DNA of 64,000 nucleotides. It comes from Arthonia radiata. Its lineage: Eukaryota > Ascomycota > Arthoniomycetes > Arthoniales > Arthoniaceae. The position numbers and the translations under genes are program-made. A model generated the notes under the pieces. That model saw only the letters and a list, made by a program, of their open reading frames with translations. It ran no database searches and was not told where the DNA came from. Below are positions 34,796-45,724 of the stretch, piece by piece (position 1 is the stretch's first letter; each line of letters starts with the position of its first letter). Location: positions 3,302,336 to 3,366,335 of the forward strand of contig PSQN01000016.1 in the NCBI GenBank assembly GCA_002989075.1. Direction: 5' to 3'.

Positions 34796-35350
34796 TCACA
34801 GCTGTGAGTTTCGAGGCTGCACGCACAGACCCCTCGCCTCTGCCAGCAGCGTACCTTCTCCATCCTCAAGTCGCGCCGAAAGCCAGACCTTTCGTCCCTC
34901 TCTACGGGTCTGCAGACTGCGACAGATGTACACGCCGGGCGTTCTTATGGCGCCTCGAAAATCGACATTAAGATTGGCCGTAACGACGTCATTTTGCGCA
35001 GACGTCTGCCCAAGTGCGGTCATAGCTGCGAAGCAGATTGCCTCGTCGAGCGCGAGACAAGTCATGGAGCCGTGAAGAATGCCCGGATGACCATCAAGGT
35101 GAGGCGAGCCGACAGAAATGATAAGTATATGCTCTAGTGCGCCGTCGGGTCGCGAGGAGCCTTTCGCGATCAAAGACGTCACAGCACGGACTCTAGTGGG
35201 TGTAGCAAGCGTGGCGCCCCATATATGATCGCGAGACTCGCGCTCGGGGTCATTGCGGCTGTCAAAAGCAAGGAAGCGGTAGTCGGGAGATTTGAGAATT
35301 TTCTGACACCAGAGGAGATCAAAATCTTCGAGGTGCTCCTGGACGGGCAT
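34796..35350 (-). CDS. Hotdog-fold thioesterase (PaaI/THEM4-like)
   Basis: Small single-exon protein of 184 residues from the ATG at 35350 (MPVQEHLEDFDLLW). The open frame continues upstream to 35503 without an ATG, so the longer version would need a GTG start or an extra exon. The hotdog core is visible: GHPGILHGSMTCLALDEAIC carries the His-Gly-Gly/Ser loop and catalytic acidic residue, followed by VTANLNVDFRGAIRTPGVYI and KVWLSARLEDGEGTLLAEARG. Acyl-CoA substrates are likely from the family. Substrate and compartment are unknown. Confidence 0.82.
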   Translation of the reverse strand: MPVQEHLEDFDLLWCQKILKSPDYRFLAFDSRNDPERESRDHIWGATLATPTRVRAVTSLIAKGSSRPDGALEHILIISVGSPHLDGHPGILHGSMTCLALDEAICFAAMTALGQTSAQNDVVTANLNVDFRGAIRTPGVYICRSLQTRREGRKVWLSARLEDGEGTLLAEARGLCVQPRNSQL

Positions 35351-35843
35351 CGTATGTCTCTCCGAATCTGAAATCCTCGAGAGCAGCTTGTTACCCGCAC
35401 AATTGCCTTCCTTAACCGCAAAGATCGGCCACAGGGCGCGTTTCAATGTTCGCCTATTCGAGGTACCAAAGCTGCTTGGAACGGGATGAGTCTTTGCGTC
35501 CACGGGGGATGCTACTTGTCTCTCGTTCCGTTCGTTATAATTCGGTGGAGGCTCTTCCCTCGTACCTTAGAAAGACCGATTGAAGGTTTAAAACGGTATG
35601 GCCATAGTGAGGGCCTTCCACGCTGTCGCACACTTAAAAGGCACAAATTACCCAAAACGGCCTATACCCGTATCAGTAGCCCTACAAGGCTCGTTGCCCA
35701 GACAGCCCCAAACCCGCAGCGGCAGTGCACATGTGAAAGTTGCTGCTGATATGCTTGCTCAGCTTTTTGCTTTCGTGGCTTTAATCAAAGCATAGATCTG
35801 TCGCAGACCCTTTGACCAACCAAACATATACCAAGCAAGCATA
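35351..35843. other. Divergent promoter, thioesterase and BAR protein
   Basis: 493 bp. It includes the ATG-less upstream extension of the thioesterase frame (35351-35503). Nothing else seen. Confidence 0.4.
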
Positions 35844-37069
35844 ATGGACAAGTTTCAAGCATTTGGCAAGAATGTCTCGTACGTCCGCATCCATACCAGA
35901 CGGATATCAGACAACCAGATACTGATCGCTCACGCAGGGCATCCTTCACACCCTTCGCCAACCGGACGCAACAGATGCTCAAGGAGCAGTTCGGCCAAGC
36001 TGGCGAGAAGGTAGAAGCTTCCTCCATGCCACCAGAAGCTTGCAAGACGTTGCTGACTGCCCGTTAGACCGAGCTCCCTAACGACTACCTCGAGCTCGAG
36101 AAACGAGTGGACGCCCTCAAGAGCGCGCACATGAAGATGCTCGCCGTCACGTATGTCTCCTGTCCAGTCATCTCCTTCTGGATCCCACCTGGTCCAGACC
36201 CCACCATGGCCTTCAACACCGCCCACTAACGCTCGCGTGTCCACAGCTCTCAATACACCAACGAATCCTACGACTACCCCCCCAACCTCCGCGAATCCTT
36301 CACCGACCTCTCTCGCACCATATCCGAAAAGGTCACCCTCCTCTCCTCCGCCTCCACCCCCGGCGAAGCCCAAGCGGCCCTCACTGCCCCGCCCACCGCC
36401 AAACCCCAACCCAAGACCTTCAACCACGCCATCGCCCGCGCCGCGCTCGCCTCTTCCCAGCTCCTCCACTCCTCCTCCAACGTCAGCTCCACGAAAGAAG
36501 ACCCGCTCGCCGCCGCTCTCGAGAAGTACGCGATTGCGGAGGAGAAGGTGGGCGAGGCACGCCTGAACCAGGATGCGCAGATTCAGAGCAGGTTCTTGGC
36601 GGGATGGAGTACGACGCTGAATACGAATTTGAAGTTCGCGACGAGTGCGAGGAGGAGTGTGGAGAATGCGCGGCTGAGTTTGGATGCGACCAAGGGGAAG
36701 CAGGCAGAGGTGCATACGGCGGAGGTGGAGAAGAAGGAGGATGAGCTGGTGGCGCAAACGGAGGAGGCGGAGGGTGTGATGAGGAATGTGAGTGCCCTCT
36801 TGTTCTTTTGACTTTTCAGCCTCGCGGATTGCAGAGACTGTGTGGGCGTATGGGCGTGAAGGACAGATTGTGGCAGGGAGGCGCGTGCTAATGATGTGAG
36901 ACAGGTTCTAGACACACCCGAGCCTCTCCGCAACCTCTCCGAGCTCATCGCCGCGCAAATGGAGTATCACAAGCGGGCCCACGAGATCCTGAGCGACCTG
37001 GCGCCGACGATCGATCAGCTGCAGGAGGAGCAGGAGGCCGACTACAGAAAGGCTAGGGGTAACGCGTAG
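35844..37069 (+). CDS. GVP36: BAR-domain protein, GVP36 type
   Basis: Membrane-curving protein of the endophilin-like BAR group; yeast Gvp36 acts in Golgi and endocytic traffic. Exons 35844-35878, 35938-36010, 36068-36150, 36247-36787 and 36905-37069; all phases agree, 298 residues. N-terminal amphipathic segment MDKFQAFGKNVSASFTPF, then RTQQMLKEQFGQAGEKTELP and NDYLELEKRVDALKSAHM start the BAR helix 1. Long charged helices follow (AALEKYAIAEEKVGEARLNQ; EVEKKEDELVAQTEEAEGVM), ending LAPTIDQLQEEQEADYRKAR. Total length is a little below yeast Gvp36. No SH3 domain, which separates it from endophilin. Confidence 0.88.
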
Positions 37070-37699
37070 ACCACGCGACCTCGTGCCGCGATTGCTATGG
37101 AAGTGAAGCGGCGAACTTCTATGTGAGAGAACAGAAGACACGACGTGCAGGGGCCTGGGAGGCATTGTTACGATGGCAGAACGAGTCTAGGTTAACGCTT
37201 GAATGATACCATTGGTTTGAACCCATCCTTTTTCGATTCTCCTGCATCAATGTTCACACTCGACAATGTATGTTGGACGATCGCAAACGTGCATAGCACC
37301 ATTGTGAGTGTGCTGTTCTTGCGAAAGCTTTCATTTAGAAATGTGGGTGCTGTCCTCAAAACAGGTCCTGCTTTTACATAGGTTCTATACCTCCCTCGTG
37401 AGCTCGAAATGCTATCACCCTGCCAGATCTTACAGCGTGTCCAGGCGATAATCATGCGCAAAGATGGAGGAGTGACTGACAGCATAGGGACGGTCAAACG
37501 GAGGGCGTATCATAGGTATTCGCAGCCTAGATCTCATCATTGCGTATACTACAGACCGCGTCCGTGACAGAGCCGCCATCAGTTGCATCCATAAAGACAT
37601 CGTGGTACGTATACACGGATCAAGGTCGTCGAAGTGCTCGTTCACCCGGTACTGCGCGCTTTCAACGCAGCCTGCATCAAACAGACAGCCTCATAAACA
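37070..37699. other. Convergent 3' intergenic region
   Basis: 630 bp between the BAR gene (+) and the disordered basic protein (-). No gene seen. Confidence 0.4.
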
Positions 37700-39637
37700 T
37701 CACCGCCACGGACTGCTGCTTCCTCCAGCCCCAATATCCGCACTCTCAAAACTCATCTCCCAGTCGTCGACCTCTGCGAACTTCTCTTTGGCCTTCGTGA
37801 GCTCTTCGCTCTTCCCCTCTCCCACCTTTCCTGCATCTGCTCCTCCCGCACTCACCCCTACCCCATCCCCTTCGTCCTCGGAGCTCAGACCTGGAGAAAC
37901 CTCCTGCGCGTTCTCCACATCAAACGCAGCACTACTGCGCCGACCGTACGTCTTCTTGGCTTTGCCATTCGTCTTCGCTGCAGATTTCGCGGGCGACTTT
38001 GCGTTGCGTTTCGAAGTAGCAGGCGTCTTGCTATTAGCATTTGACGCCCGGAGCGCGGTCTTCTCCTTGGGCTCCTTCGCACGCGCTCGTGATGAAGCGG
38101 CGAGCTCGTCACCGCTGCCCTCATCATGCTCAGCCTCGCTTTGCGCGTCCTCGTCGTCGGTGGACAGGATCTGAAATTCATCCCGCTTCCGTCTTTGCTG
38201 GCGACGTGCGTTCCGTTTGGGCAGGAAGAACGTGAGTTGGGCGGATGTGAGTGGTTTGTCTGTCTCTGGCTTGGGTTTCGTGGATTTGCGGGTCTGTTTC
38301 GCGTGAGGATTGGACCTGACAGAAGTGGACGGTGTACGGCGTGTCTGAGCGGGCGATGAAGGTGGTGTGGAAAGCGGCGATGTGGCGTTAATGGGCGAGG
38401 ACAGGCGGGCGGGCTGGCTACGTGCTGATCTGCGTGAGGGGCACGATGGTGTGCGTTGGGCTTTGCGGGGCGGTGGGAGTGGAAGCGGTGAGTCGTACGA
38501 CGGTGAGCGGCGTTGGGAGGTGGTGCTGGGTCGCGGGCGCGTAGGTTGGGATGAAGGGACGCGGGACTCGTCGTTGAGGACGTGGTCAGCAGAATTTGGT
38601 GCTTGAGGACTCTCGAAAGCGCCGTCTGGTGGTGAACTACCTGGACTTTGGCTGGCTTCGACTTCAATCTCGGGGTCGTCACGTTTGCGTTTCCTTGAAC
38701 TCGATGTCCTGAGCGGCTCTTCGTCTGCTGCGGCGGCTTCAGGAACAGGGATGTCACCAAGTGAGAGGATGCTCTCCTCACCCGCATTAGTCTCCACGCC
38801 CGCGACATCTGCGGCAGTCGAAATGCTATTCCGTCTGCTCTCGACACGCTGCATCTGACTTAGTAGGCTGGGCTGTCTTGGCCGGCGCTTGAAGTTGGCA
38901 ATGCTGAGGAAAGAAGGTGTCGCCGGAACATTAGGCGCAGCCGTACGGTGTTGCGCAGCCGCAGAGGTCGTTCGATCCTTAGAGGTGTCACGTGCTGTGA
39001 CCATGGGAGCATCTTTCCGAGCATCCTCTTTCGCAGCTTTGATTTGCTTCTTCGAGGCAGGAATGTCACTGCCACTGCCGTCGATACTATCGTGGCGCTG
39101 CTCTTGTCTGCTCGTGCCCGGACTTGCGGTAACCTCGTCTTCGGTCCAGCCCAATCCACCAGTCGGCTTCAAACCAGGTGCGTGCTTGTCTCGCAAAGCC
39201 GTGGCCTTCTGCTGTAACTTCTCGCCCGGCTTCAACGCAGCTTTTTGCACATCATACTTCTGCAACGACCTTCGCACACGCCTCGTCGCATCGCTCTCGA
39301 AGCTTTTGCGATGCTTACGTGATGCTTTCACTGTTGCCGACTCCCCAAGTGCGCCGTGCATGCGGACAGTGCTGGTTTCATTGAGCGCCGCGTTGGTCGA
39401 AGCCTGGTGTATTTGGCGCACAAGGTGGTCGCTATCGGAACTGGCATTGCCGGAGGCATTACGCGCCGCTTTCCTGAGATCTTCAAGCTCATCTTCGTCA
39501 AGTTGGTGAAGATTTTCTCGAGTGGGGAAGTCAATGGTGCGGGTGGACTCCGGGTGAGTGTCTTTGCCCGGGTGGCTTCTAGCCCAGAAGCCTTGGGTCT
39601 TGTTCTTCAACGTGCGCTTGAGTGGTGGACGTGGCAT
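37700..39637 (-). CDS. Disordered, highly basic, nuclear-type protein
   Basis: Unrecognised, 645 residues, single exon. The first in-frame ATG is at 39637 (MPRPPLKRTLKNKTQGFWAR). The chain is rich in Arg, Lys, Ser and Pro with many monopartite NLS-like runs (SSRKRKRDDPEIEVE; FFLPKRNARRQQRRKRDEF). Alternating basic and acidic blocks are seen, for example ILSTDDEDAQSEAEHDEGSG. A conserved-looking N-terminal helix (LDEDELEDLRKAARNA) and a C-terminal one (EELTKAKEKFAEVDDWEMSF) flank the disordered middle. PLTSAQLTFFLPKR may be a short docking motif. It is probably a chromatin or cell-cycle protein, but I cannot name the family. Confidence 0.82.
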   Translation of the reverse strand: MPRPPLKRTLKNKTQGFWARSHPGKDTHPESTRTIDFPTRENLHQLDEDELEDLRKAARNASGNASSDSDHLVRQIHQASTNAALNETSTVRMHGALGESATVKASRKHRKSFESDATRRVRRSLQKYDVQKAALKPGEKLQQKATALRDKHAPGLKPTGGLGWTEDEVTASPGTSRQEQRHDSIDGSGSDIPASKKQIKAAKEDARKDAPMVTARDTSKDRTTSAAAQHRTAAPNVPATPSFLSIANFKRRPRQPSLLSQMQRVESRRNSISTAADVAGVETNAGEESILSLGDIPVPEAAAADEEPLRTSSSRKRKRDDPEIEVEASQSPGSSPPDGAFESPQAPNSADHVLNDESRVPSSQPTRPRPSTTSQRRSPSYDSPLPLPPPRKAQRTPSCPSRRSARSQPARLSSPINATSPLSTPPSSPAQTRRTPSTSVRSNPHAKQTRKSTKPKPETDKPLTSAQLTFFLPKRNARRQQRRKRDEFQILSTDDEDAQSEAEHDEGSGDELAASSRARAKEPKEKTALRASNANSKTPATSKRNAKSPAKSAAKTNGKAKKTYGRRSSAAFDVENAQEVSPGLSSEDEGDGVGVSAGGADAGKVGEGKSEELTKAKEKFAEVDDWEMSFESADIGAGGSSSPWR

Positions 39638-40033
39638 TCTTAACGTCCTTGTATGAGGCGTGCCGGCATATGGACGCCCGATATAAAGATACAATCTGGT
39701 AAGCGAAAGGTTCGATGAGGTCAAAGACCGGGGACGCGTTATTTAGTAAAAAGGTCGCGCCAGGGTTGGCAACCCGAAAGTGAGGTCACTCTGATCGAGG
39801 TGTGATGGACGGCGCTTGGGACTTTGTCTAAGCTGAGGAAAACCTGCACATATCAATCTGTCTGCCTTGAACCTGGCTGTATCCGGTATTTGACCTTCAA
39901 GTTTGAAATCACATACCAACGAAGAAGACCAAAACCAGTGTAACAGCAGGATCAGACTGCCCTATACGTCCACACGAACTCCGCTGCGAACCCACTGCTC
40001 ATCTTCTGTCCGACACAACATACATCTTGAACT
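39638..40033. other. Divergent promoter
   Basis: 396 bp between the basic protein (-) and the MTFP1-like gene (+). Nothing else seen. Confidence 0.4.
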
Positions 40034-40909
40034 ATGGCAAACGACAATCAAAATCAACCACCCGCAGACCCATCAGCAATCCCACACACGCGCTCCGAGC
40101 CCCGACCTGACTTCTCAACCCCACCTCCTCCCAAACGGCTGCCTCGGCAGATTCAAGCAACAATGGACAACGAGGAAAAGTTCTGGGAGGCCATGACACA
40201 GGGTGAAGGGCCCGACAGCACCGAAAGCAACGCACGTTATGCCGCCTACGCCAGCCGAGCGCGCACGATACTGCGGTCCGCGCACAGATACGTTGCATAT
40301 ACAAGTGATATTGGGGAGTCTTTCCGGCCGATCGCGCATCCGTGGCTGGTGCGGAGCGCGTATGGCATAAGTTGGGCGTATCTAATAGGTGACGTGAGTA
40401 ACGAAGGGTACAAAGCATATACGAGAAACCAGGCTGTGCTGCATCCTGCCGAAGACACAGGTGCAGTGTACGACGCGAGCAAAGATGTGAAGAGAAGCGC
40501 ATTAGCTGCGAAAGAAGCAGAGATCAAGGAGACAGCGAAGGGTGTCGCCTCCGCTGCGGCGGATCTTGCGAGCCCTACACCGCCTAAGATCGCACCGCTA
40601 GAGGATTATAGAACGGTGATGGCAGAAAGGGCCATCTTCCAAAGCTTGGCGAGCATGGGGTTACCCGCGTTCACGATACACACGATTGTGAAGCAAAGCG
40701 GGCGTGCGCTGAAGGGCGTGAAAAATACACGGATACGTACATGGGGCCCCATTGGGCTAGGCCTGGCAGTTGTGCCAGCGCTGCCATTCTTGTTTGATGA
40801 ACCAGTGGAGAAGGCGGTGAGTTGGGGCTTCCACAGGGGGTTCGAGATGATGGGCGGTAAAGCGGCGGTGGAGGGCAGTGCGCACGCGGAGAGTAAGAAG
40901 GAGTTATAG
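40034..40909 (+). CDS. MTFP1: Mitochondrial fission process protein 1 (MTP18) homolog
   Basis: Inner-membrane protein; animal MTP18/MTFP1 affects mitochondrial fission and inner-membrane integrity. Single exon, 291 residues, longer than the animal form because of a disordered Pro-rich N-terminus (residues 1-50). The family core reads RYVAYTSDIGESFRPIAHPW and VRSAYGISWAYLIGDVSNEG, then YKAY. The second core block has RAIFQSLASMGLPAFTIHTI and VKQSG, ending GPIGLGLAVVPALPFLFDEP with VEKAV. Three to four hydrophobic segments fit an integral membrane protein. Identification rests on these blocks and is strong; the N-terminal extension has no clear presequence. Confidence 0.92.
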   Translation: MANDNQNQPPADPSAIPHTRSEPRPDFSTPPPPKRLPRQIQATMDNEEKFWEAMTQGEGPDSTESNARYAAYASRARTILRSAHRYVAYTSDIGESFRPIAHPWLVRSAYGISWAYLIGDVSNEGYKAYTRNQAVLHPAEDTGAVYDASKDVKRSALAAKEAEIKETAKGVASAAADLASPTPPKIAPLEDYRTVMAERAIFQSLASMGLPAFTIHTIVKQSGRALKGVKNTRIRTWGPIGLGLAVVPALPFLFDEPVEKAVSWGFHRGFEMMGGKAAVEGSAHAESKKEL

Positions 40910-41171
40910 TTGGCTCGAGATCTTTTTATGACGCTGCTCAGTAATCATACATATGGTGGCTGCGCTGCTTTTCCGACAGCGACAGCTCGCCGACTGCTGG
41001 TTTTGCTGCAATCTGATATCTACGCCATTTTCTGCATTGCTATGCTCATCATGCATCGCTATGCTATGCCCACCATGCATCGTCAAATCGAAAGGACTCA
41101 AAGAAGCATCAATTGGCCAAAAGCCTGCTTCAGTCAGCAATGCGCTCTTGCGCGCAATGTTGGAGTAAAAC

Positions 41172-42290
41172 TCACCATCCACCGTCAACAGCCACCGTCT
41201 GGCCGTTAAGGTACTGATTGGTTGCCATAAAGAGACACACGTTCGCCATGTCTTTTTCATTACCTGGGCGCTCCGACAGGAGATGAGCAAACTGCTCTTT
41301 CTCCAATTGGCTCTTGTTGGTTGACTCGTCGGAGCCGAAAGCGGTCATCTCAGATGGGTACACTCCAGGGGCGATGGAATTGCACCGGATCTTGATCTTG
41401 TTGTTCGAGAGCTCGGTAGCGAACATCTCATTGACGTGAATGGCGGCACCCTTGCTAGCATTGTACGCGAAGTGGGCTTGGCTCTGTTTCGTGATGCCGC
41501 TGATTGAGGTGATGTTGATGATGCAACCGCTCCAGCCTGGATTCGCTTTGGTGGACTTCTCGAGCAGTGGAAGGAAGGCAACTGACGTGAAGTATACGGC
41601 CGCGGTGTTGACGTTATAGATGTCGGTCCAAGTCTGGAAGGTGTCGTTGTCTGCGAAGAGCTTGTCCCGGACTTCAGTGGCCGTCTTGCCCTCAAACTTG
41701 CTCTCGGGACCGCCTAGAGCGCTACGTGTCAGCACAATGTATTTCAAGAGAGCACACAAGCGTGTGTCTTTTGCTTTCAGAATGAATGATTCAAGACAGC
41801 GCCTCCGTTGCAATGACCGAAAGTCCCCCAAGAAACAAAAGAAGTTGCGGTGTGGAGGCTGTAGACTTACCTGCGACGTTACGGTTCTGAGCACCCTTTG
41901 GTGATCCAGCCACGCCGGCATTGTTGACCAGGATGTCAAGACGGCCTTCCTTCGACTCGAGTTCGTCGGCAAGGCGCTTCAGCTCTGGCTTCGATGTCAC
42001 GTCACCGGGAAGTGGAATGATCTCGCCCGTTGCATGCGGGCCGTAACGCTTAGCAGTCGTTTCGAGACGCTCTTCGCGGCGGCCGACGATGTATACCTTG
42101 GCTCCATTGACGGCGAGAGCCTGAGCACACCTGAAGTACTTGTGAGCAAAGGAGCACGCGGCATTAGGCTCTTATGCAAGCAGGCCGCTCACATCAAACC
42201 GATACCGGTCGCTCCACCTGTGACGAGAGCGACTTTGCCCTTGACATCGAAGAGCTGCGAGGACTCGAAGTGTGATTGATCTTGAGACAT
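41172..42290 (-). CDS. Short-chain dehydrogenase/reductase
   Basis: Classical SDR, about 299 residues, NAD(P)H-dependent; substrate unknown. Exons 42290-42193, 42130-41871 and 41713-41172 with phase-consistent junctions. Cofactor motif VALVTGGATGIGLM (TGxxxGIG) is split by intron 1 after Leu. ILVNNAGVAG gives NNAG. The catalytic Ser is in INITSISG and the Tyr/Lys pair in FAYNASKGAAI (YxxxK). The C-terminus IRCNSIAPGVYPSEMTA and GQTVAVDGGW completes the fold. Arg-Arg after the second strand (VYIVGRREERLE) suggests NADP(H). Fungal proteins of this shape are often labelled rhamnolipid-type 3-oxoacyl-ACP reductase; that label is only a similarity. The second intron is 157 nt. Confidence 0.94.
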
Positions 42291-43170
42291 GTTGACTGTA
42301 GGTTTATCGTTTTCGCTGAAAAGATTCTGTGGTAGAGCAACGGCGGTGGTTGACGGGGATCAAATTTGGTGCGGCGAAGAGACAGCGATCACAAAAAAGC
42401 AAAATATGAAAAGCCTTTTGCCATTGGCAGCAGCTCAAGGTGACGCACTGACATCATGCAAGCGCGTACCTGCATGTTCATCTTGGCCCGAGCGCTTGCG
42501 GCTCTTGGAAGATGCTGTCAGAGATGAGAATCTACGATCCTACTGTGCGTGCTCTCTTTAACACGTTTGTACTAAGCCTGGGCGACCTGACCATTGTACT
42601 TTCTATGCGTTGACTTCTGGACGTGCATTACTGGAGATGGTAAGACGTCTTTTCTAAGCCGTTTTTCAATGATATGTGGGATGAGCTGAGGAGTGCGAAG
42701 CTCGGGCAAAGTCTGTATCCTGGAAATTGTAGTTGTGTGTGTTCCTACGGATTACGGCGTCTTCGCTGCGCAAGTTGATGCTTGTAAACATTTTCGACCT
42801 TCGCTTTGCACACAAGACGGAATGCTGGGAGAGTAAAGGCCGCGTCGTGCATGATAGAATATTTCATGCTGTCATTCCGAGGCATCTGAGACCTATGCAT
42901 AGCAAGCGTCCCGTCGCAGCTGTGAGGTCAAGATGAGAGAAAAGCAGGAGACGCACTTTGGACGATAAGATGATACGAAGTGACTTAGGGTTAGGGCGCA
43001 GCAAGCTCGGGCCAACCCTCCAACCGCATGCGATGTTCAGGGAACTGTCTCCCAGCTCAGCAACACCTCCGATACAATTGGAGACCCTCCTTCAACGCCT
43101 TGAATCCCCCGAAAATAGTTTTTGAATTCCAAAAGGTTTGGTACAGGCAGTCTCACAGACACTATTCAAG
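42291..43170. other. Divergent promoter, SDR and ATP19
   Basis: 880 bp. No gene seen; a TTAGGGTTAGGG 12-mer occurs near 42,986-42,997, too short to mean telomeric repeat. Confidence 0.4.
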
Positions 43171-43707
43171 ATGGTCGCATACTACACGATAGCTGGTCGT
43201 CAAGTCGGCTCACACGTTGTACGTCTCGCATAATTTCAGATCGTTTAGGGCGCCGTCAAGCTTGACCGCAAGCTTCTCTGGAGCTCGATTTGCGGGCGAA
43301 GGCTCGCTGAGGCAACATCGATGTCGTCCAGGGGCGAGCTGCAAAAGTCTTGCAATGAGCTTTCACTGACCAGCACGCAATAGCTCGCAATGGCCACGCT
43401 CGGCTCAACCTTCGCCGGCACATGGCTCGCAATGCGCCGTGGGGGAGACAAGAGCAAGCAAACGACTGGAAACAAGACACAACCCCCAGTCCAGGCGGGC
43501 AGCAAGGAGGAGGAGGCATTCATCAAGTGAGTTGGACCTAAGTCTCTACTCAAGCCAAAAACACCAATCACACAAGACAAATGAGGACACTTAGCGCAAT
43601 CTGCCTGGTTATTTGAAACCACAGTATTGCGAGGGCTACATGCTGATGAGGCGCGCAGCGAATTTTTGAAAAACTCAGAAGGAGAGGGCGAGAAGGCCAA
43701 GCAATGA
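43171..43707 (+). CDS. ATP19: F1Fo-ATP synthase subunit K (small inner-membrane protein)
   Basis: Accessory, dimer-associated subunit of mitochondrial ATP synthase. Rebuilt from splice signals because each exon is tiny: 43171-43218, 43384-43526 and 43659-43707, phases joining to 79 residues. Exon 1 reads MVAYYTIAGRQVGSHV and exon 2 begins LAMATLGSTFAGTWLAMRRG, together matching the subunit K pattern of MV-x-Y-x-I-x-GRQVGSH-x-LAMATLG. A single hydrophobic segment spans about residues 17-31. The tail QAGSKEEEAFINEFLKNSEG is the usual acidic end. Introns are 165 and 132 nt, long relative to the exons. The gene is convergent with PRO1, 158 bp away. Confidence 0.88.
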
Positions 43708-43865
43708 ACAAGCAATGCATTGGGTGCGTCAGAAGTGGGAATGCATAAAGACGGCGGTCATGTGAGTAGCATGAATGTAAGATAAATGGATGCACCAGCT
43801 ATTTGCAGAGACAATCAAGCTCTTGCTTGTGCTTCTACATGCGCAGCCCGTGTTGCTTCTTCAAG

Positions 43866-45393
43866 CTAATCGCCATTCTGTTTGTGTCCCTGATCGATTA
43901 CTGGCGACATCGGTCTGCTCGGCATCTCTCCAGCATCTGCCAGCGCTATGTTCTCTCGCAGCGCGACATACTCACTGTCAGAAAAGCCAAGCACGCTCGC
44001 GATCTCTGAGCTCTTCAGCCCAGCTATGCGCTTCACCTCCGATGCCGAGTAATTGACGATCGCCCTACCTATCTCTCGTGCTGCCGGATCCGCGGCTACC
44101 GCGGCAACGTTATCGAGGGACTTATTCCTCAGATGAGCGAGCGACGGTGTGCTCGGGGTTCGAGGAAACTTCGAAATGCCGTTTGGTGCTTCGCCTGCTT
44201 CCACCTCCGTAGAGAATGACTGGGAAACGGTAGGTTGCGACGGCGAGGTCTGAAGTTGTGGCTTTCGCTTCGGCACTTCTACCAGCCTGACACACTCTTG
44301 CTGGGAGAAGACGCCATCGACATCCACTATGCCTGCCGGCAACAGCCCCGCCTTGTCCGCCAAAGCCTTCGCTGCGCCAGGATCGATGTACACAGTTCCA
44401 TGAGCTCGCAGGCCGTGCAGGAGCCAGAAATGGCGATCGCCGATTGGTTTTTCGAGTGGTAAAAAGCGCGTGTGCAGCGGTGCGCTTTCCTCTGCTTGCA
44501 GGCCTGGTGTGTTAGGCGTGCTTGCCTGCCCTTCGATCGGTGCACCGTCCGTCTCTGGTCCCCAAAATCGTTGACGTGCCTTCTTCTCCTCGAGGTACTT
44601 GACTATGCCCAACACATTTCCAGGCTTGCTGCTCTTTGTGATGATTGTGGTGACACCTGCTGCTGTTGCTAATCTTGCTGCAATGATCTTCGTTGACATG
44701 CCGCCCGTGCCTAAAGAGCTGCCAGCGCTTGACGTGTCCGCTTCTAGCTTCGAGATGTCCTCAACCACCTCAATAGGCATTGCGTCTGGGAATTTCCGCG
44801 GATTCTTGTCGTATAAGGCGTCTACATCCGTCATGAGGAAGAGATAGTCCGCTCCTACCATGCCCGCCGTAATCGCACTCAGAGTATCATTGTCGCCGAA
44901 TTTGTCAAGAATTTCCGCCACTGCCACCGTATCGTTCTCGTTCACGATCGGTATCATGCCCATGTCTAAAAGCTCCATGAATGTATTCTGAGCATTGATG
45001 TACTGCGCTCGATCTGCGATGTCGTTCCTCGTTAACAGAATCTGCGCGATGCCTTGATCTAGACGGTCGAATAGCTGATCCCAAAGACCCATGAGCCGGC
45101 ATTGGCCTACTGCTGCCAGTGCCTGCACCTTGGGGAGATGCTTCGGTCGGCGGGGAAGGCCAGTCTTTGCAAGGGCGAAACCAATAGCGCCAGAAGAGAC
45201 GATAATGACATGAGAGCCATTGCGGCGAAGGGCCACAGCTGTTTCGACTATGAGGGAGAGGATGGAAAGCAGAGGTTGGTGAGTATGCTCATCGACGATG
45301 GAGGATGTGCCTGAACATGGTCAGCGACTTGCAAGTGATGCTCCTCGAGATAGTCCTACCAAGCTTAATGACCACTGTCGGGTGCTTCACCAT
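43866..45393 (-). CDS. PRO1: Glutamate 5-kinase with PUA domain
   Basis: First step of proline synthesis: phosphorylates glutamate to gamma-glutamyl phosphate. Exons 45393-45360 and 45310-43866; 492 residues. N-terminus MVKHPTVVIKLGTSSIVDEH carries the amino-acid kinase start (KLGTSS). Next come HVIIVSSGAIGFALAKTGLP, then QILLTRNDIADRAQYINAQN, and IPIVNENDTVAVAEI with FGDNDTLSA. GTGGMSTKIIAARLATAAG is the nucleotide/substrate loop. The C-terminal PUA domain starts near residue 300 (GTVYIDPGAAKALADKAGLL). The linker and PUA contain a Ser/Pro-rich insertion (QLQTSPSQPTVSQSFSTE). No glutamyl-phosphate reductase domain, as expected in fungi. Confidence 0.96.
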
Positions 45394-45724
45394 GATGCAC
45401 GTTGCTTGAGGGGTGTGAAGGCCCAAAGGCAGCCTTCTTATGTGATTCAGAGAGGATGTCAGGCGAAGGACGTCGCCTGCAGCATTTTCAGCTACCCCAG
45501 GTCTCGACTGTCCAACAACACCCACCACGAGCTGAGAGGATGCAACGTAAGTCTCGGTGTGCAAGGCATCGCGCGCGGTCCTGTTTTGCGTTCGGTCAAG
45601 AATTTGATCTGGGACCCCACATTGATTGAAAGCCCGTCAATGAAATCTCTTTATAAGGATATCACTCCGATCTCGCGTCCATCAAGATCCTCTCCGAGTC
45701 GAGCTTTCTGACATTCCATGCAAG
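45394..45724. other. Divergent promoter, PRO1 and ATP23
   Basis: 331 bp. Nothing else seen. Confidence 0.4.

Noticed and set aside
35351-35503. 51-codon N-terminal extension of the thioesterase frame
   Set aside because: Needs a GTG start; the ATG at 35350 gives the normal family start.
42986-42997. TTAGGGTTAGGG
   Set aside because: Two units only, as expected by chance at low rate; no telomeric array.
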